Of a stretch of 64,000 nucleotides of DNA, positions 39,859 through 48,153 are shown in pieces. The first letter of the stretch is position 1. Every line of letters starts with the position of its first letter. This stretch comes from Hyphomicrobium sp. (GTDB lineage Bacteria; Pseudomonadota; Alphaproteobacteria; Rhizobiales; Hyphomicrobiaceae), in the NCBI RefSeq assembly GCF_009026145.1, contig NZ_WBUE01000018.1, positions 24,617 to 88,616 on the forward strand. The letters are read 5' to 3'. The notes beneath the pieces were generated by a model. The model worked only from the letters and a program-made list of their open reading frames with translations. It made no database searches and was not told the DNA's origin. A program made the translations under genes and the position numbers.

Positions 39859-40337
39859 CGACCGCCGCACAGGCTTTCGCAGGGCACGCCGTCCCCGTCG
39901 CGATCGAGCGCGCGAACGCCACAGCTTGATAGGTAGAATCGCGCTTCCTCGCATGAGAGCATCTGCCCGCACTTGCGCTTTGCGCCGCAACTTGCAGCCG
40001 GCGCTGGCGGCGACATGCCGTGCTCAATTGGGGGGCGCTCGGGCAGCGCGCTGCCGGCACCGCGCGGCATTGGCTGATCGTCAGGTGGCAGAAGCGACGG
40101 CGAGCCTGCCCCGCGACGCTGATCATATTCCTCGAGCGTGTTTCCACATACGTTTTCGCATGGGATGCCGTCGTTGTCGGCGTCCCGCTCGGATTCTCCG
40201 CACACCGTGAAGTGGTGGGATGCCTCGGCGCAGCTCGACATTTTGGTGCAGTATTTCTCGACGCAATCGAATGCGTGCACGCCGGGCACAAGCGCGGCGA
40301 AGAAACCGAGCGGCAAGAGCTTGCGCGCCACGAGCAT
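39855..40337 (-). CDS. Exported protein with two excalibur domains
   Basis: A 160-residue protein with a signal peptide (MLVARKLLPLGFFAALVPGV, cleavage near VHA-FD). Two excalibur Ca-binding-like domains carry DADNDGIPCENVC (about 45-60) and DRDGDGVPCESLC (near the C-terminus), each with a preceding paired-cysteine region (KYCTKMSSC, KRKCGQMLSC). A proline-rich linker joins them. The internal ATG is chosen because it starts the signal peptide. Extracytoplasmic role unknown. Confidence 0.88.
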   Translation of the reverse strand: MLVARKLLPLGFFAALVPGVHAFDCVEKYCTKMSSCAEASHHFTVCGESERDADNDGIPCENVCGNTLEEYDQRRGAGSPSLLPPDDQPMPRGAGSALPERPPIEHGMSPPAPAASCGAKRKCGQMLSCEEARFYLSSCGVRALDRDGDGVPCESLCGGR

Positions 40338-40461
40338 GGTGCAAAAATTCGAAAAATGACCGGCGGTAACGTCCAACTGTATCCAAGGTGACAGCGATCT
40401 GCCGACAATAACCTCCTCGTGCAATGGTAGATCTAATTTCATCAGGGACGAGGGGAGCCCG

Positions 40462-41508
40462 ATGCTGCCGACACTGGATCGCGCATTCTATCGGCGCCTG
40501 GCCGTCACTGCGGCGGTGCTCATCGCCTACCGCCTCGGCTGCCACCTCCCTGTTCCGGGGCTTGATGGCGAAACGCTCGCCCTCTTGTCTCAATCGAGCG
40601 GCGGAGCGACGGAGCGCCTCTCACTCTTCGCCCTCGGCATCATGCCGCTGCTCAACGCGCTCATCTTCGCCGAGATCATCAAGCTCATCGCGCCCTCGGT
40701 GCGCGCGTGGGACCGTCTGCCCCATATCGTCCTCGGCCTCGCCCTCGTTATGGCGCTGGTGCAGGCCGGCGGCGTCGCCTCGGCATTGGAGGAGGTGACC
40801 GGGCTCGTGCCGGAACCTGGGATCGGATTCCGCATCGTGAGTATCGCCACCCTGATGGCCGGGGCGGCACTGATCATGGCGCTTGCCGGCATCATCGATC
40901 GCGCCGGCCTCGGCAGCGGCGTCTGGCTCTTGTTTCTCACCCCGGTGCTGGCCGAGTTGCCGAGCAACCTCGCGGCCATTGCGCTGCTCTTCGAGGAGGG
41001 AAGCTATCCGCTCGCCGCCATTCTGGGCAGCGCCGCCTTCACCGTCCTTGCCGTCGCCGGCGTCGTCCGCCTCATGCGCGCCGCGCCCGGCTCGGAGGCC
41101 ACCGCCACGACCTGCGCCTTTACCCCGCTCATCACCTATTCAGTGCTCTCCTGGCTGTTGTTCGTCGTCGGCTCGCTCTTCACCTTGAGCGTCCAGGGTG
41201 CCCTCACTGTGATGGCCCCCGGCAATCTCGTCCGCTATGTGGCGCTGGCGGCCGTCGTCATCCTCGTCAGCTGGCTGTATGCGCGCTCCTACCGCGACGC
41301 CCGGCAGCTCGTCCCGCTGCCTCCGGCGGCGATCGGACTGACGCTCGCTGCCATTGCTGTGGCGGCCGAGCTGCTGCAGTCGGAGCTCTCAACTGTCCTG
41401 CCGCTCGGCAGCGTGCAACTCGTTGTCGCCGCCGTGGTGGCGACGCGCATGCTCATCGATTGGAAGCTGGTCGGTGCCGACGCGCAGCCCGCCGAGGCCG
41501 CAAGCTGA
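40462..41508 (+). CDS. Divergent SecY-like membrane protein
   Basis: A 348-residue protein with about ten membrane segments. Its first third reads like SecY: VTAAVLIAYRLGCHLPVPGLD matches the first span region, and LSLFALGIMPLLNALIFAEIIKLI matches the span that in SecY has ERMSIFALGIMPYI. DRAGLGSGVWLLF matches the cytoplasmic loop in SecY. It is about 90 residues shorter than SecY and has no ribosomal-protein neighbours, so it is a paralogue rather than the housekeeping translocase. Role unknown; a specialised export channel or degenerate copy are possible. Confidence 0.75.
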   Translation: MLPTLDRAFYRRLAVTAAVLIAYRLGCHLPVPGLDGETLALLSQSSGGATERLSLFALGIMPLLNALIFAEIIKLIAPSVRAWDRLPHIVLGLALVMALVQAGGVASALEEVTGLVPEPGIGFRIVSIATLMAGAALIMALAGIIDRAGLGSGVWLLFLTPVLAELPSNLAAIALLFEEGSYPLAAILGSAAFTVLAVAGVVRLMRAAPGSEATATTCAFTPLITYSVLSWLLFVVGSLFTLSVQGALTVMAPGNLVRYVALAAVVILVSWLYARSYRDARQLVPLPPAAIGLTLAAIAVAAELLQSELSTVLPLGSVQLVVAAVVATRMLIDWKLVGADAQPAEAAS

Positions 41509-41510
41509 CC

Positions 41511-42290
41511 TCAGTCCCCGGGCTTGAATAGGTAAGTGGCGCGCGCCATCACCGCGTTGATGTGCATATCGCCGCTGATCGACGGCGGCCCATCGCCGAT
41601 GGAGGTGTCGGTGCCGCACGCCGGGCAATTGGGCGAAGCGTCGAAGCTCAGGCTGGTATAGCTGTACTCGACGCCGAGGATGACACTCGGCCAATGCACG
41701 CACTCGATGCCGCCGCCGATCGTCCAGCCGTTGGCAAACGTCTCATCCGAAGCGGTAATGCCGACAACGTTATCGGTCAGCGTCACGGCGGCATTGCCGC
41801 CGGCCCAGCCGGCCTTGCCGAATACCAGTAGCTGGCTCCACGCGTAGCCGACGCGCCCCTCGACGGTCGCCAGCCAGTCGAGTTCGGTCGTGTACGTATC
41901 GATGGTCGGGAAGAACGGGCTGGGCCTGGTCTCCGACAGGTCGGTCCCCGAGAACGACAGCTCGGCGCCGAAAATCCATTGCCCGTGCTGCACATTGGCG
42001 CCGCCGATGATGCCGCCGGCGAACCCGCTCGGCGAAAAAGTCGAAGTTGTGCCAACAAGCGTCGGACCATTTAACGTGAAGTAGTTGGGGTTCTGCGCCC
42101 AGTCGACATCGCTCCACGCGCCACCGAGCTTGCCGCCGATGTAAAGGCCGCTCCAGTCGGCGACATAGGGACTAACCGTCGTGCCCGCTACAGGCATGCC
42201 ATCGGATCTGGCGGGCGCGAGGCTGAAGACCAGCGCGCCCACAGCGACCACAATCGTTGCGAGCGCCTGCAGCGATCGGCTGTCTGGCAT
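41511..42290 (-). CDS. Outer membrane beta-barrel protein (tandem copy 2)
   Basis: A 259-residue Omp25-like barrel. The signal peptide ends near LAPARS-DG; the barrel starts DWSGLYIGGKLGGAWSDVDW and ends ATYLFKPGD. It is a close paralogue of the gene seven bases upstream. Shared blocks are PSGFAGGIIGGANVQ, NGWTIGGGIE and HWPSVILGVEYSYT. A loop near the C-terminus has SPNCPACGTD, a CxxC pair also present at the same place in its paralogue. It stops two bases from the stop of the SecY-like gene (convergent). Confidence 0.9.
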   Translation of the reverse strand: MPDSRSLQALATIVVAVGALVFSLAPARSDGMPVAGTTVSPYVADWSGLYIGGKLGGAWSDVDWAQNPNYFTLNGPTLVGTTSTFSPSGFAGGIIGGANVQHGQWIFGAELSFSGTDLSETRPSPFFPTIDTYTTELDWLATVEGRVGYAWSQLLVFGKAGWAGGNAAVTLTDNVVGITASDETFANGWTIGGGIECVHWPSVILGVEYSYTSLSFDASPNCPACGTDTSIGDGPPSISGDMHINAVMARATYLFKPGD

Positions 42291-42297
42291 CGCCAGC

Positions 42298-43101
42298 TCA
42301 GTCCTCGGGCTTGAACAGGTAGCTGGCGCGCGCCATCACCGCCGAGATGTCGGCGCCGCCGGAGACCTGGCCGGGCGTCGCGAACGGGATGCCGGCCAGG
42401 CACAGCGGGCAATCCGGCGAGGTGCTGAGGCTCAGGTAGGTGTAGCTGTACTCGAGGCCGAGGATGACGCTCGGCCAGTGCGCGTACTCGATGCCGCCGC
42501 CGAGCGTCCAGCCGTCGGCGAATTCTTCGTCGGTCGCGACAAGCCCCCCGTTACGCGTCGTGGCCATGGTCATGGTGGCGTTGCCGCCGGCGAAACCGCC
42601 CTTGCCGAACACCATCACCCGATCCCAGGAGTAGCCGATGCGCCCCTCGACGGTCATCAGCCAGTCGATATCGGTGGTGAACGTGTCGGTCGCTGGAAAG
42701 AAGGGGCTGGCGACCGACTCCGACAAGCCGGTTCCGGAGAAGGAGAACTCGGCACCGAAGATCCAGTTGCCCATCTGCAGGTTGGCGCCGGTGATGACGC
42801 CGCCGGCGAAGCCGCTCGGGCCGAAGTTGGTTTGGGTGCCCGGAGGGACGGCACCTCCATCGTCGAAGCCGCCGAGATCCTGCTCCCAATGCGCATCTGC
42901 CCACACGCCGCCGAGCTTGCCGCCGACGTAGACGCCGCTCCAGTCGGTGACGCACTGACAATCCGTCATCGGCGTGCCGGGCACCCATCGGCCAGGCTCC
43001 CCGGGCTGCCATCCGTCGGCCATGGCCGGCGTGTCGAATGCGAGCGCCCCCGCTGCGGCAGCAGCCAGCGCCAGGTGGCTCAAGGCCCGCAACTTGCCCA
43101 T
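42298..43101 (-). CDS. Outer membrane beta-barrel protein (tandem copy 1)
   Basis: A 267-residue paralogue of the following gene. The signal peptide ends near DTPAMA-DG. The barrel starts DWSGVYVGGKLGGVWADAHW and ends ASYLFKPED. A loop has SPDCPLCLAG (CxxC), and an extra pair DCQC precedes the first strand. The two genes are separated by seven bases and must be co-transcribed; they look like a recent-to-moderate tandem duplication. Confidence 0.9.
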   Translation of the reverse strand: MGKLRALSHLALAAAAAGALAFDTPAMADGWQPGEPGRWVPGTPMTDCQCVTDWSGVYVGGKLGGVWADAHWEQDLGGFDDGGAVPPGTQTNFGPSGFAGGVITGANLQMGNWIFGAEFSFSGTGLSESVASPFFPATDTFTTDIDWLMTVEGRIGYSWDRVMVFGKGGFAGGNATMTMATTRNGGLVATDEEFADGWTLGGGIEYAHWPSVILGLEYSYTYLSLSTSPDCPLCLAGIPFATPGQVSGGADISAVMARASYLFKPED

Positions 43102-43205
43102 GCTTCTCCACCGGTTGTTCAGTGCCCCTTGTGCACTTCTACGGTGAGTCGCTTATCCCTCATAACTCCGTACACGCGGCGCGCGCCGCTTCCCACAGAG
43201 ACCCC

Positions 43206-43787
43206 ATGAAGACCTCGGACGCCGACATTCTCATCGTGCCCGGCTGGCTCAACTCCGGCCCCGATCACTGGCAATCCCGTTGGGAGCGCAACCTCAAGAC
43301 CGCACGGCGCATCGAGCAGGACGATTGGCACGCCCCGCGCCAGGACGAGTGGGTGGCCAATATCGTCGCCGCCGTCGGCGCCGCATCGCGCCCTGCCGTT
43401 CTCGTCGCCCACAGTCTCGGGGTGGTTGCCGTCGCGCATGCCGCCGCGAAGCTGCGACCCGGCTCGGTGGCCGGCGCCTTCCTCGTCGCGCCGGCGGACG
43501 TCGACAACCCGCAAGGCTGGCCGCAGAACCAGGGCCACGCCTGGCCCGAGGGAAGCTTCGGCTTCGCCCCGGTGCCCATGCACGAGCTGCCGTTTCCCTC
43601 GCTGCTGCTGGCGGCAGCCGATGACCCCTACTGCTCCCAGGAGCGGGCGAAGGAGTTCGCGCGCGCCTGGGGTTCGAATTTTGTGGATGTAGGGCAGGCC
43701 GGCCACATCGCCGATGGGTCGGGCCACGGGCCCTGGCCCGACGGCCTGTTGCGCTTCGGCAAGTTCCTCGCCGGCCTCAAGGGCTAG
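43206..43787 (+). CDS. RBBP9/YdeN-family alpha/beta hydrolase
   Basis: A 193-residue serine hydrolase. It starts DADILIVPGWLNSGPDHWQSRWE, the family's first strand. The nucleophile elbow is VAHSLG (serine near 73), the acid is in AADDPYCS, and the histidine in GHIADGSGHG. Substrate unknown. It is convergent with the zeta-subunit gene; divergent from the barrel operon. Confidence 0.92.
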   Translation: MKTSDADILIVPGWLNSGPDHWQSRWERNLKTARRIEQDDWHAPRQDEWVANIVAAVGAASRPAVLVAHSLGVVAVAHAAAKLRPGSVAGAFLVAPADVDNPQGWPQNQGHAWPEGSFGFAPVPMHELPFPSLLLAAADDPYCSQERAKEFARAWGSNFVDVGQAGHIADGSGHGPWPDGLLRFGKFLAGLKG

Positions 43788-43791
43788 CCGA

Positions 43792-44121
43792 TCAGGCCTT
43801 GCCGGCCGCCTCGATATCGCTCACCGCCTTGGCCAGCATCTCCTGCATGGTTGAGCGGATCTCGGCGTCCGACACCTTCACGCCGGCGATGGCGAAGTCA
43901 TTGTGCAACTTGCGAAAAACGTCCTCGTCCCCCTTCTGCTCGAGGTCGGCTTTGACGACCGAGCGGACATAGTCCTGCAGCGCCGCGCCCATGATTCCGA
44001 GCTTGGCGGCCGCCCACTCCGCCAGGAGTTTGTTGCGCCGGGCCTCGGCACGAAACTTAAGGTCTTGATCGAGCGCAAATTTCTTCTCGAATCCCTTCTC
44101 GCGTTCATCGAACGTGGTCAT
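43792..44121 (-). CDS. F1-ATPase inhibitor zeta subunit (DUF1476)
   Basis: A 109-residue alphaproteobacterial protein that starts TTFDEREKGFEKKFALDQDL, the inhibitory N-terminal helix that enters the F1 catalytic interface in the Paracoccus homologue. The remainder is the four-helix part (FRAEARRNKLLAEWAAAKLG). It prevents ATP hydrolysis by the ATP synthase. It lies beside purC, a placement I recall from other Hyphomicrobiales. Confidence 0.93.
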   Translation of the reverse strand: MTTFDEREKGFEKKFALDQDLKFRAEARRNKLLAEWAAAKLGIMGAALQDYVRSVVKADLEQKGDEDVFRKLHNDFAIAGVKVSDAEIRSTMQEMLAKAVSDIEAAGKA

Positions 44122-44470
44122 TCCGTCTCTCCACTAGAACGTGTCGCCGCAGGGCCGCGCGGCAGGCCGGCCAAGGTTGCATCTCCCGCCGCCCAATCTG
44201 CGGCCGCGGGAGCCATAACCCGGGCACTCCCGGCGTTCAATGACCTGTTCCCGGCCATTAGCGACACTTGCGACCTTTCCGATCCTTAAGATTGTTTCTA
44301 GGGATGGCTTCGGCTAGTGTCGGAGGCGGGTGTCCGACCTTGCCAACCGACTCCCCAATGCGGCCCCTGCAGACAAGATCAGTCCGTAATTTCAATGACT
44401 TGGCTCTTGCCGGCAGGTCGTCTCCATCGTCGCAGAACAGGTAATTTTCCAGTCAAAGGACAAAGGCTCA
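44122..44470. other. Intergenic region upstream of purC
   Basis: About 350 bases between divergent genes. AT-rich stretches at 44275-44300 and 44380-44460 could be promoters; purC has AAAGGACAAAGG close to its ATG. No gene or riboswitch recognised. Confidence 0.5.
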
Positions 44471-45265
44471 ATGAACAGGCGTCGTCGCATCTACGAGGGC
44501 AAGGCCAAGGTGCTTTATGAAGGCCCCGAGCCCGGCACGCTCATTCAACATTTCAAGGACGATGCCACCGCGTTCAACGCCAAGAAGCACGCGCTCATCG
44601 AGGGCAAGGGCGTGCTCAACAACCGCATCTCCGAATACATCTTCCTGCGTCTCGGCGAGATCGGCGTGCCGACGCACTTCATGCGCCGCCTCAACATGCG
44701 CGAGCAGCTGATCCGCGAAGTCGAGATCGTGCCGCTCGAGGTCGTCGTGCGCAACGTCGCCGCCGGCTCGCTGGCCACGCGCCTCGGCTTGGAAGAGGGC
44801 GTGCAGCTGCCGCGCTCGATCATCGAGTTCTACTACAAGGACGATGCGCTCGGCGATCCGATGGTGTCCGAGGAGCACATCACCGCATTCGGCTGGGCGA
44901 CGCCGCAAGAGATCGACGAGATCATGCAGATGGCGCTGCGCATCAACGACTTCCTGGTCGGGCTGTTCCTCGGCATCGGCATCCGCCTCGTCGACTTCAA
45001 GGTCGAGTTCGGGCGCCTGTGGGAGAACGACCAGATGCGCATCGTGCTCGCCGACGAGATCAGCCCCGACTGTTGCCGTCTGTGGGACATCGCCACCTCC
45101 GACAAGCTCGACAAGGATCGTTTCCGCCGCGATCTCGGCGGGCTGCTCGAAGCCTACCAGGAGGTCGCGCGCCGGCTCGGCGTGTTCACCGGCAATCGCC
45201 CGGCGAAGGGCGCCGGCCCGGTGCTCGTTGCGTCCAATCCCACCGCCAACGGCAAACCCAACTAA
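44471..45265 (+). CDS. purC: SAICAR synthetase
   Basis: A 264-residue enzyme that joins aspartate to CAIR in purine synthesis. The N-terminus [38 protein letters not shown] and the ATP motif VDFKVEFGR are conserved; [12 protein letters not shown] is the catalytic region. First gene of purC-purS-orf-purQ. A palindromic repeat separates it from purS. Confidence 0.97.
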   Translation: MNRRRRIYEGKAKVLYEGPEPGTLIQHFKDDATAFNAKKHALIEGKGVLNNRISEYIFLRLGEIGVPTHFMRRLNMREQLIREVEIVPLEVVVRNVAAGSLATRLGLEEGVQLPRSIIEFYYKDDALGDPMVSEEHITAFGWATPQEIDEIMQMALRINDFLVGLFLGIGIRLVDFKVEFGRLWENDQMRIVLADEISPDCCRLWDIATSDKLDKDRFRRDLGGLLEAYQEVARRLGVFTGNRPAKGAGPVLVASNPTANGKPN

Positions 45266-45269
45266 GCAC

Positions 45270-45339
45270 GGCAGTAGGCAATGGGCAGTAGGCAGTAGCC
45301 AGCTCATCCCTACTGCCCACTGCCTTACTGCCTACTGCC
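45270..45339. repeat. Palindromic GGCAGTAGGCA repeat between purC and purS
   Basis: The left arm (45270-45299) is built of GGCAGTAGGC/AATGGGCAGTA units; the right arm (45309-45339) is its inverse (CTACTGCCCACTGCC...). The whole can fold into a long imperfect hairpin just before purS. Related units occur at 56454-56473 and 56622-56655. Confidence 0.85.
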
Positions 45340-45350
45340 GCGAGAGCCTC

Positions 45351-45593
45351 ATGAAAGCCCGCATCCGCATCACGCTCAAGCACGGTGTCCTCGATCCGCA
45401 GGGCAAGGCCATCCAGAACGCGCTTGCAGCGCTCGGCATCTCGGGCGTCGAGGACGTGCGCCAGGGCAAATACATCGAGGTGCAGCTCACCGAGACCAGC
45501 GAGGAGCGGGCCAAGGAGACAATCGAGCGCATGTGCCGCGACCTGCTCGCCAACAGCGTCATCGAGAACTACAGCTACGAGCTGGCCTCCTGA
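45351..45593 (+). CDS. purS: FGAM synthase subunit PurS
   Basis: An 80-residue dimerising subunit that holds PurQ and PurL together in the three-part FGAM synthase. It begins MKARIRITLKHGVLDPQGKA and ends YSYELAS, typical for the family. The other two subunits, purQ and purL, follow within 4 kb. Confidence 0.96.
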   Translation: MKARIRITLKHGVLDPQGKAIQNALAALGISGVEDVRQGKYIEVQLTETSEERAKETIERMCRDLLANSVIENYSYELAS

Positions 45594-45595
45594 CG

Positions 45596-46042
45596 ATGCC
45601 GCTGACCCGGGCGACAGCTTGGTTGGCAAGCACGATCGTTCCGACAGCCGTGGCCGCGCAAGGTGCCGCGCCTCCGACGCTCGATTGCGAGCTCGGATTT
45701 CAAGGCCTGCAGACGCAGGCCCGCGCGCTCGCCAACGCTCAGTTCAGCCAATATGGCGGTTTTGACTTGGTGACGCAGGCGGCGCCGGACACGTGGCGCG
45801 TCGAGATCTTCTTCACGACGCGCTGGCACCCGGCATATCCCGCGGTCGCCATGCGCACCCTGCGCAAGCAGGTTACCGGCGTCTGGACCGCGGAAAGCAA
45901 GGCGTGCGGCTACGGAGACCAGGCACAGTTCGCGGGGCTGGTCGAGGACATGAAGGCGAGCGATAAGCAGCTGACCGATGCCTCGCGCGCCGAGGTCGAG
46001 CGCAGGAAACAGAGCCAATCGCCTCTCGCCCCCACGCCGTGA
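45596..46042 (+). CDS. Exported protein between purS and purQ
   Basis: A 148-residue protein with a probable signal peptide ([20 protein letters not shown], cleavage near VAA-QG). The mature part has two cysteines ([16 protein letters not shown]) and a basic C-terminal tail. It starts two bases after the purS stop and ends 31 bases before purQ, so it is co-transcribed with purine genes. No recognised family and no evident link to purine synthesis. Confidence 0.78.
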   Translation: MPLTRATAWLASTIVPTAVAAQGAAPPTLDCELGFQGLQTQARALANAQFSQYGGFDLVTQAAPDTWRVEIFFTTRWHPAYPAVAMRTLRKQVTGVWTAESKACGYGDQAQFAGLVEDMKASDKQLTDASRAEVERRKQSQSPLAPTP

Positions 46043-46073
46043 TAGACACGAACCGGAGATTTTGAGTCTGAAC

Positions 46074-46778
46074 ATGCTGCGCGCCTCCGTCATCGTCTTC
46101 CCCGGCTCCAACTGCGATCGCGACGTCAAGGTCGCGCTGGAGAAGATCACCGGCTTTCCGGTGAACATGGTGTGGCACGGCGATGCTTCCGTGCCCGCCT
46201 CCGATGTCATCGTGCTGCCGGGCGGCTTCTCCTACGGCGACTACCTGCGCTGCGGTGCCATGGCCGCGCACTCGCCGATCATGCGCGACGTCATCGCCAA
46301 GGCGAAGGCCGGCACGCCGGTGCTCGGCATCTGCAATGGCTTTCAGGTGCTGTGCGAGTCGGGGCTCCTGCCCGGCATCCTGATGCGCAATGCGTCGCTG
46401 AAGTTCATCTGCCGCGACGTATTCTTGCGCGTCGACAACGACAAGACGTTCTTCACCAAGTGCTACCGCAAGGACCAGGTAATCCGCCTGCCCATCGCGC
46501 ACGCCGAGGGCAACTACTTCGCGGACGAAGAGACGCTCGATCGCCTCGAAGGCGAGGGACGCGTCGTGTTCCGCTACTGCAATGCGGCGGGCGAGGCGAC
46601 GACGGAGGCCAACCCCAACGGCGCCCAGCGCAACATCGCCGGCATTTGCGATGCGGCTGGGCGCGTCGTCGGCCTGATGCCGCACCCCGAACGGCTGTTC
46701 GAGCTCGCGCTCGGCGGCGCCGACGGGCGCCGCATGTTCGAGAGCGCGCTCTTGAGCGCCCTCGAAGTCACCGCCTGA
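46074..46778 (+). CDS. purQ: FGAM synthase glutaminase subunit PurQ
   Basis: A 234-residue class I glutamine amidotransferase. [12 protein letters not shown] starts the domain, the nucleophile cysteine is in [10 protein letters not shown], and the His/Glu pair is in [10 protein letters not shown]. It delivers ammonia to PurL. The last 18 codons are duplicated 1.3 kb downstream, on the far side of a three-gene islet, so the present 3' end may have been brought in by that islet. Confidence 0.97.
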   Translation: MLRASVIVFPGSNCDRDVKVALEKITGFPVNMVWHGDASVPASDVIVLPGGFSYGDYLRCGAMAAHSPIMRDVIAKAKAGTPVLGICNGFQVLCESGLLPGILMRNASLKFICRDVFLRVDNDKTFFTKCYRKDQVIRLPIAHAEGNYFADEETLDRLEGEGRVVFRYCNAAGEATTEANPNGAQRNIAGICDAAGRVVGLMPHPERLFELALGGADGRRMFESALLSALEVTA

Positions 46779-46846
46779 CTTCAAGGAATGTTTACGTGCC
46801 GTAACGATGCTGCTAAGCCAGCGGATGAGTTGATTAGGCAAGAAGA

Positions 46847-47227
46847 ATGACGACCGACGACGCAGGTCAGTCTAAGAAGCCCCTCGCCGAAGACGAGGTA
46901 GCTTTTGACTACATCAAAGCCAGGGACTTTCGAGTTGTGTGGGCCGATGGAGCCATCGGGGGGGTCACCCCCAATGGATTGATCCATCTTGCGCTTTACG
47001 CTGAGCGACAAGCAATCCCCCAACGACAAGTCTACGCTATAGAACCTATCGACGCGACTACAGGTAAGCTTGGCAAAGAGGTTCTCGCCAAGCGCATCTC
47101 ACGAGGCTCGATCGTTCGCGAGATGGCGTGTGATGTGTTTTTGACACCTCAAGCCGCAGAGAATCTAGCCAAATGGATAGCGGCGCAGTTGGCCGAACTC
47201 AAGAAGCTGCAGGATACTGAAGTATGA
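46847..47227 (+). CDS. Islet gene 1, uncharacterised protein
   Basis: A 126-residue protein with charged termini (MTTDDAGQSKKPLAEDEVAF) and the core ARDFRVVWADGAIGGVTPNG. The C-terminal helix TPQAAENLAKWIAAQLAELK resembles the end of DUF3467-type proteins, but that link is weak. Base composition is less GC-rich than in the pur genes. Its stop overlaps the next start (ATGA), so the three islet genes form one operon. Confidence 0.75.
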   Translation: MTTDDAGQSKKPLAEDEVAFDYIKARDFRVVWADGAIGGVTPNGLIHLALYAERQAIPQRQVYAIEPIDATTGKLGKEVLAKRISRGSIVREMACDVFLTPQAAENLAKWIAAQLAELKKLQDTEV

Positions 47228-47619
47228 CATTATCTCAGCCTTCGGCAATCGGTTCCAGCGGGCGCTACTCGAAGATATTTCGCTCGTCCTCCTCACACTC
47301 TGCGGGCATTTATACTCCGTCTCCTCGCGACTTCATCAAGTCATTCGACGCTGTTTTGAGCCGGTGGGAAAGCGAAACAGCCTTTCTTTCTGATCCCGAC
47401 GCCATCACGGGTCATCCAAGCTATAAGGCGCTTGTCGCCAATGCAGAAATCGTAACCCCCCTCATTATCGCCGAACTTAAGAAACGGCCGTCATTTTTAG
47501 TATGGGTGCTCGACGACGCCTTTCAAATACGTCCCTACTCGGCGGAGGCCGTAGGTGACCTTGAGGCAATGAGCAAGGCATGGATTGCGTGGGCGGAACA
47601 GAATGGACGATCAATTTAA
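47224..47619 (+). CDS. Islet gene 2, uncharacterised protein
   Basis: A 131-residue protein. The central part (FDAVLSRWESETAFLSDPDAI ... HPSYKALVANAEIVTPLIIAEL) and the end (WIAWAEQNGRSI) resemble a widespread short family often encoded beside DUF7689-like genes, as here. It starts within the stop of gene 1 and overlaps gene 3 by 17 bases. Codon use differs from the flanking purine genes. Function unknown; a two-protein unit with gene 3 is likely. Confidence 0.75.
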   Translation: MTLSQPSAIGSSGRYSKIFRSSSSHSAGIYTPSPRDFIKSFDAVLSRWESETAFLSDPDAITGHPSYKALVANAEIVTPLIIAELKKRPSFLVWVLDDAFQIRPYSAEAVGDLEAMSKAWIAWAEQNGRSI

Positions 47620-48034
47620 GGACTATTTCCCCAAGCTTACTGATGTCGAGAAAAAGAAAACTAGCGAGATAGACCCCAAATATAATTGTATAGCGTGGGC
47701 ATTCAGAGACACTACTCGGCATTGGTGGCCAAACCAGAGACGTTCGTACTGGCCTCATCAGGTTGCTGGAAAGTCGACTCTGGAGGCCTTTCAGGAGTGG
47801 TTCGCCGCCGATGGGTGGGAAGAGACTACTAATACCAAGCTTGAGCTTGGATATGAGAAAGTGGCGCTGTTTGCGAAGGAAGGCGTTCCGACTCACGCCG
47901 CCCGACTACTCGACACCGGGCTTTGGACCAGCAAACTTGGTCAGCACATAGACATCTCACACGCAATCGAAGAACTCGATGGCCCTCAATATGGGGCCGT
48001 CCTTAAGGTCTACCGAAAGCTACGAAGAGAGTAA
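47603..48034 (+). CDS. Islet gene 3, DUF7689-like protein
   Basis: A 143-residue protein. NCIAWAFRDTTRHWWPNQRR near the N-terminus and EKVALFAKEGVPTHAARLLDTG followed by WTSKLGQHIDISH match what I recall of the DUF7689 family, including a conserved C, W-rich stretch and THAAR-WTSKLG-H pattern. These residues (Cys, His) could be catalytic. The stop lies two bases before the displaced purQ tail. The partner gene 2 overlaps its start. Confidence 0.78.
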   Translation: MDDQFKDYFPKLTDVEKKKTSEIDPKYNCIAWAFRDTTRHWWPNQRRSYWPHQVAGKSTLEAFQEWFAADGWEETTNTKLELGYEKVALFAKEGVPTHAARLLDTGLWTSKLGQHIDISHAIEELDGPQYGAVLKVYRKLRRE

Positions 48035-48036
48035 GG

Positions 48037-48091
48037 CGGGCGCCGCATGTTCGAGAGCACGCTGCTCAGCGCGCTCGAAGCGACGGCATAA
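48037..48091 (+). pseudogene. purQ: Displaced 3' fragment of purQ
   Basis: Encodes GRRMFESTLLSALEATA-stop, nearly the same as the PurQ C-terminus ([17 protein letters not shown]). The first 22 bases (CGGGCGCCGCATGTTCGAGA...) are identical to those at 46724-46745; the rest differs at about ten positions. It has no start and is a remnant, probably the original purQ end pushed downstream by the islet. Confidence 0.88.
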
Positions 48092-48123
48092 AAAAGCGCG
48101 CCGGACCCGAAGGTCCGACGCGC
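48090..48123 (-). terminator. Rho-independent terminator (minus strand, perhaps both)
   Basis: Hairpin GCGCGCCGGACC-CGAA-GGTCCGACGCGC (48096-48123). On the minus strand it is followed by six T residues, which suits the exported-protein gene ending at 48154. It would also lie just after the original purQ stop on the plus strand. Confidence 0.85.
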
Positions 48124-48153
48124 TGGCCACCTCGCCGAAAAGGGGCCTTGTGT

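Noticed and set aside
48037..48091. A second purQ gene
   Set aside because: Only the last 18 codons are present, with no start, glutaminase motif or ribosome-binding site; it is a remnant.
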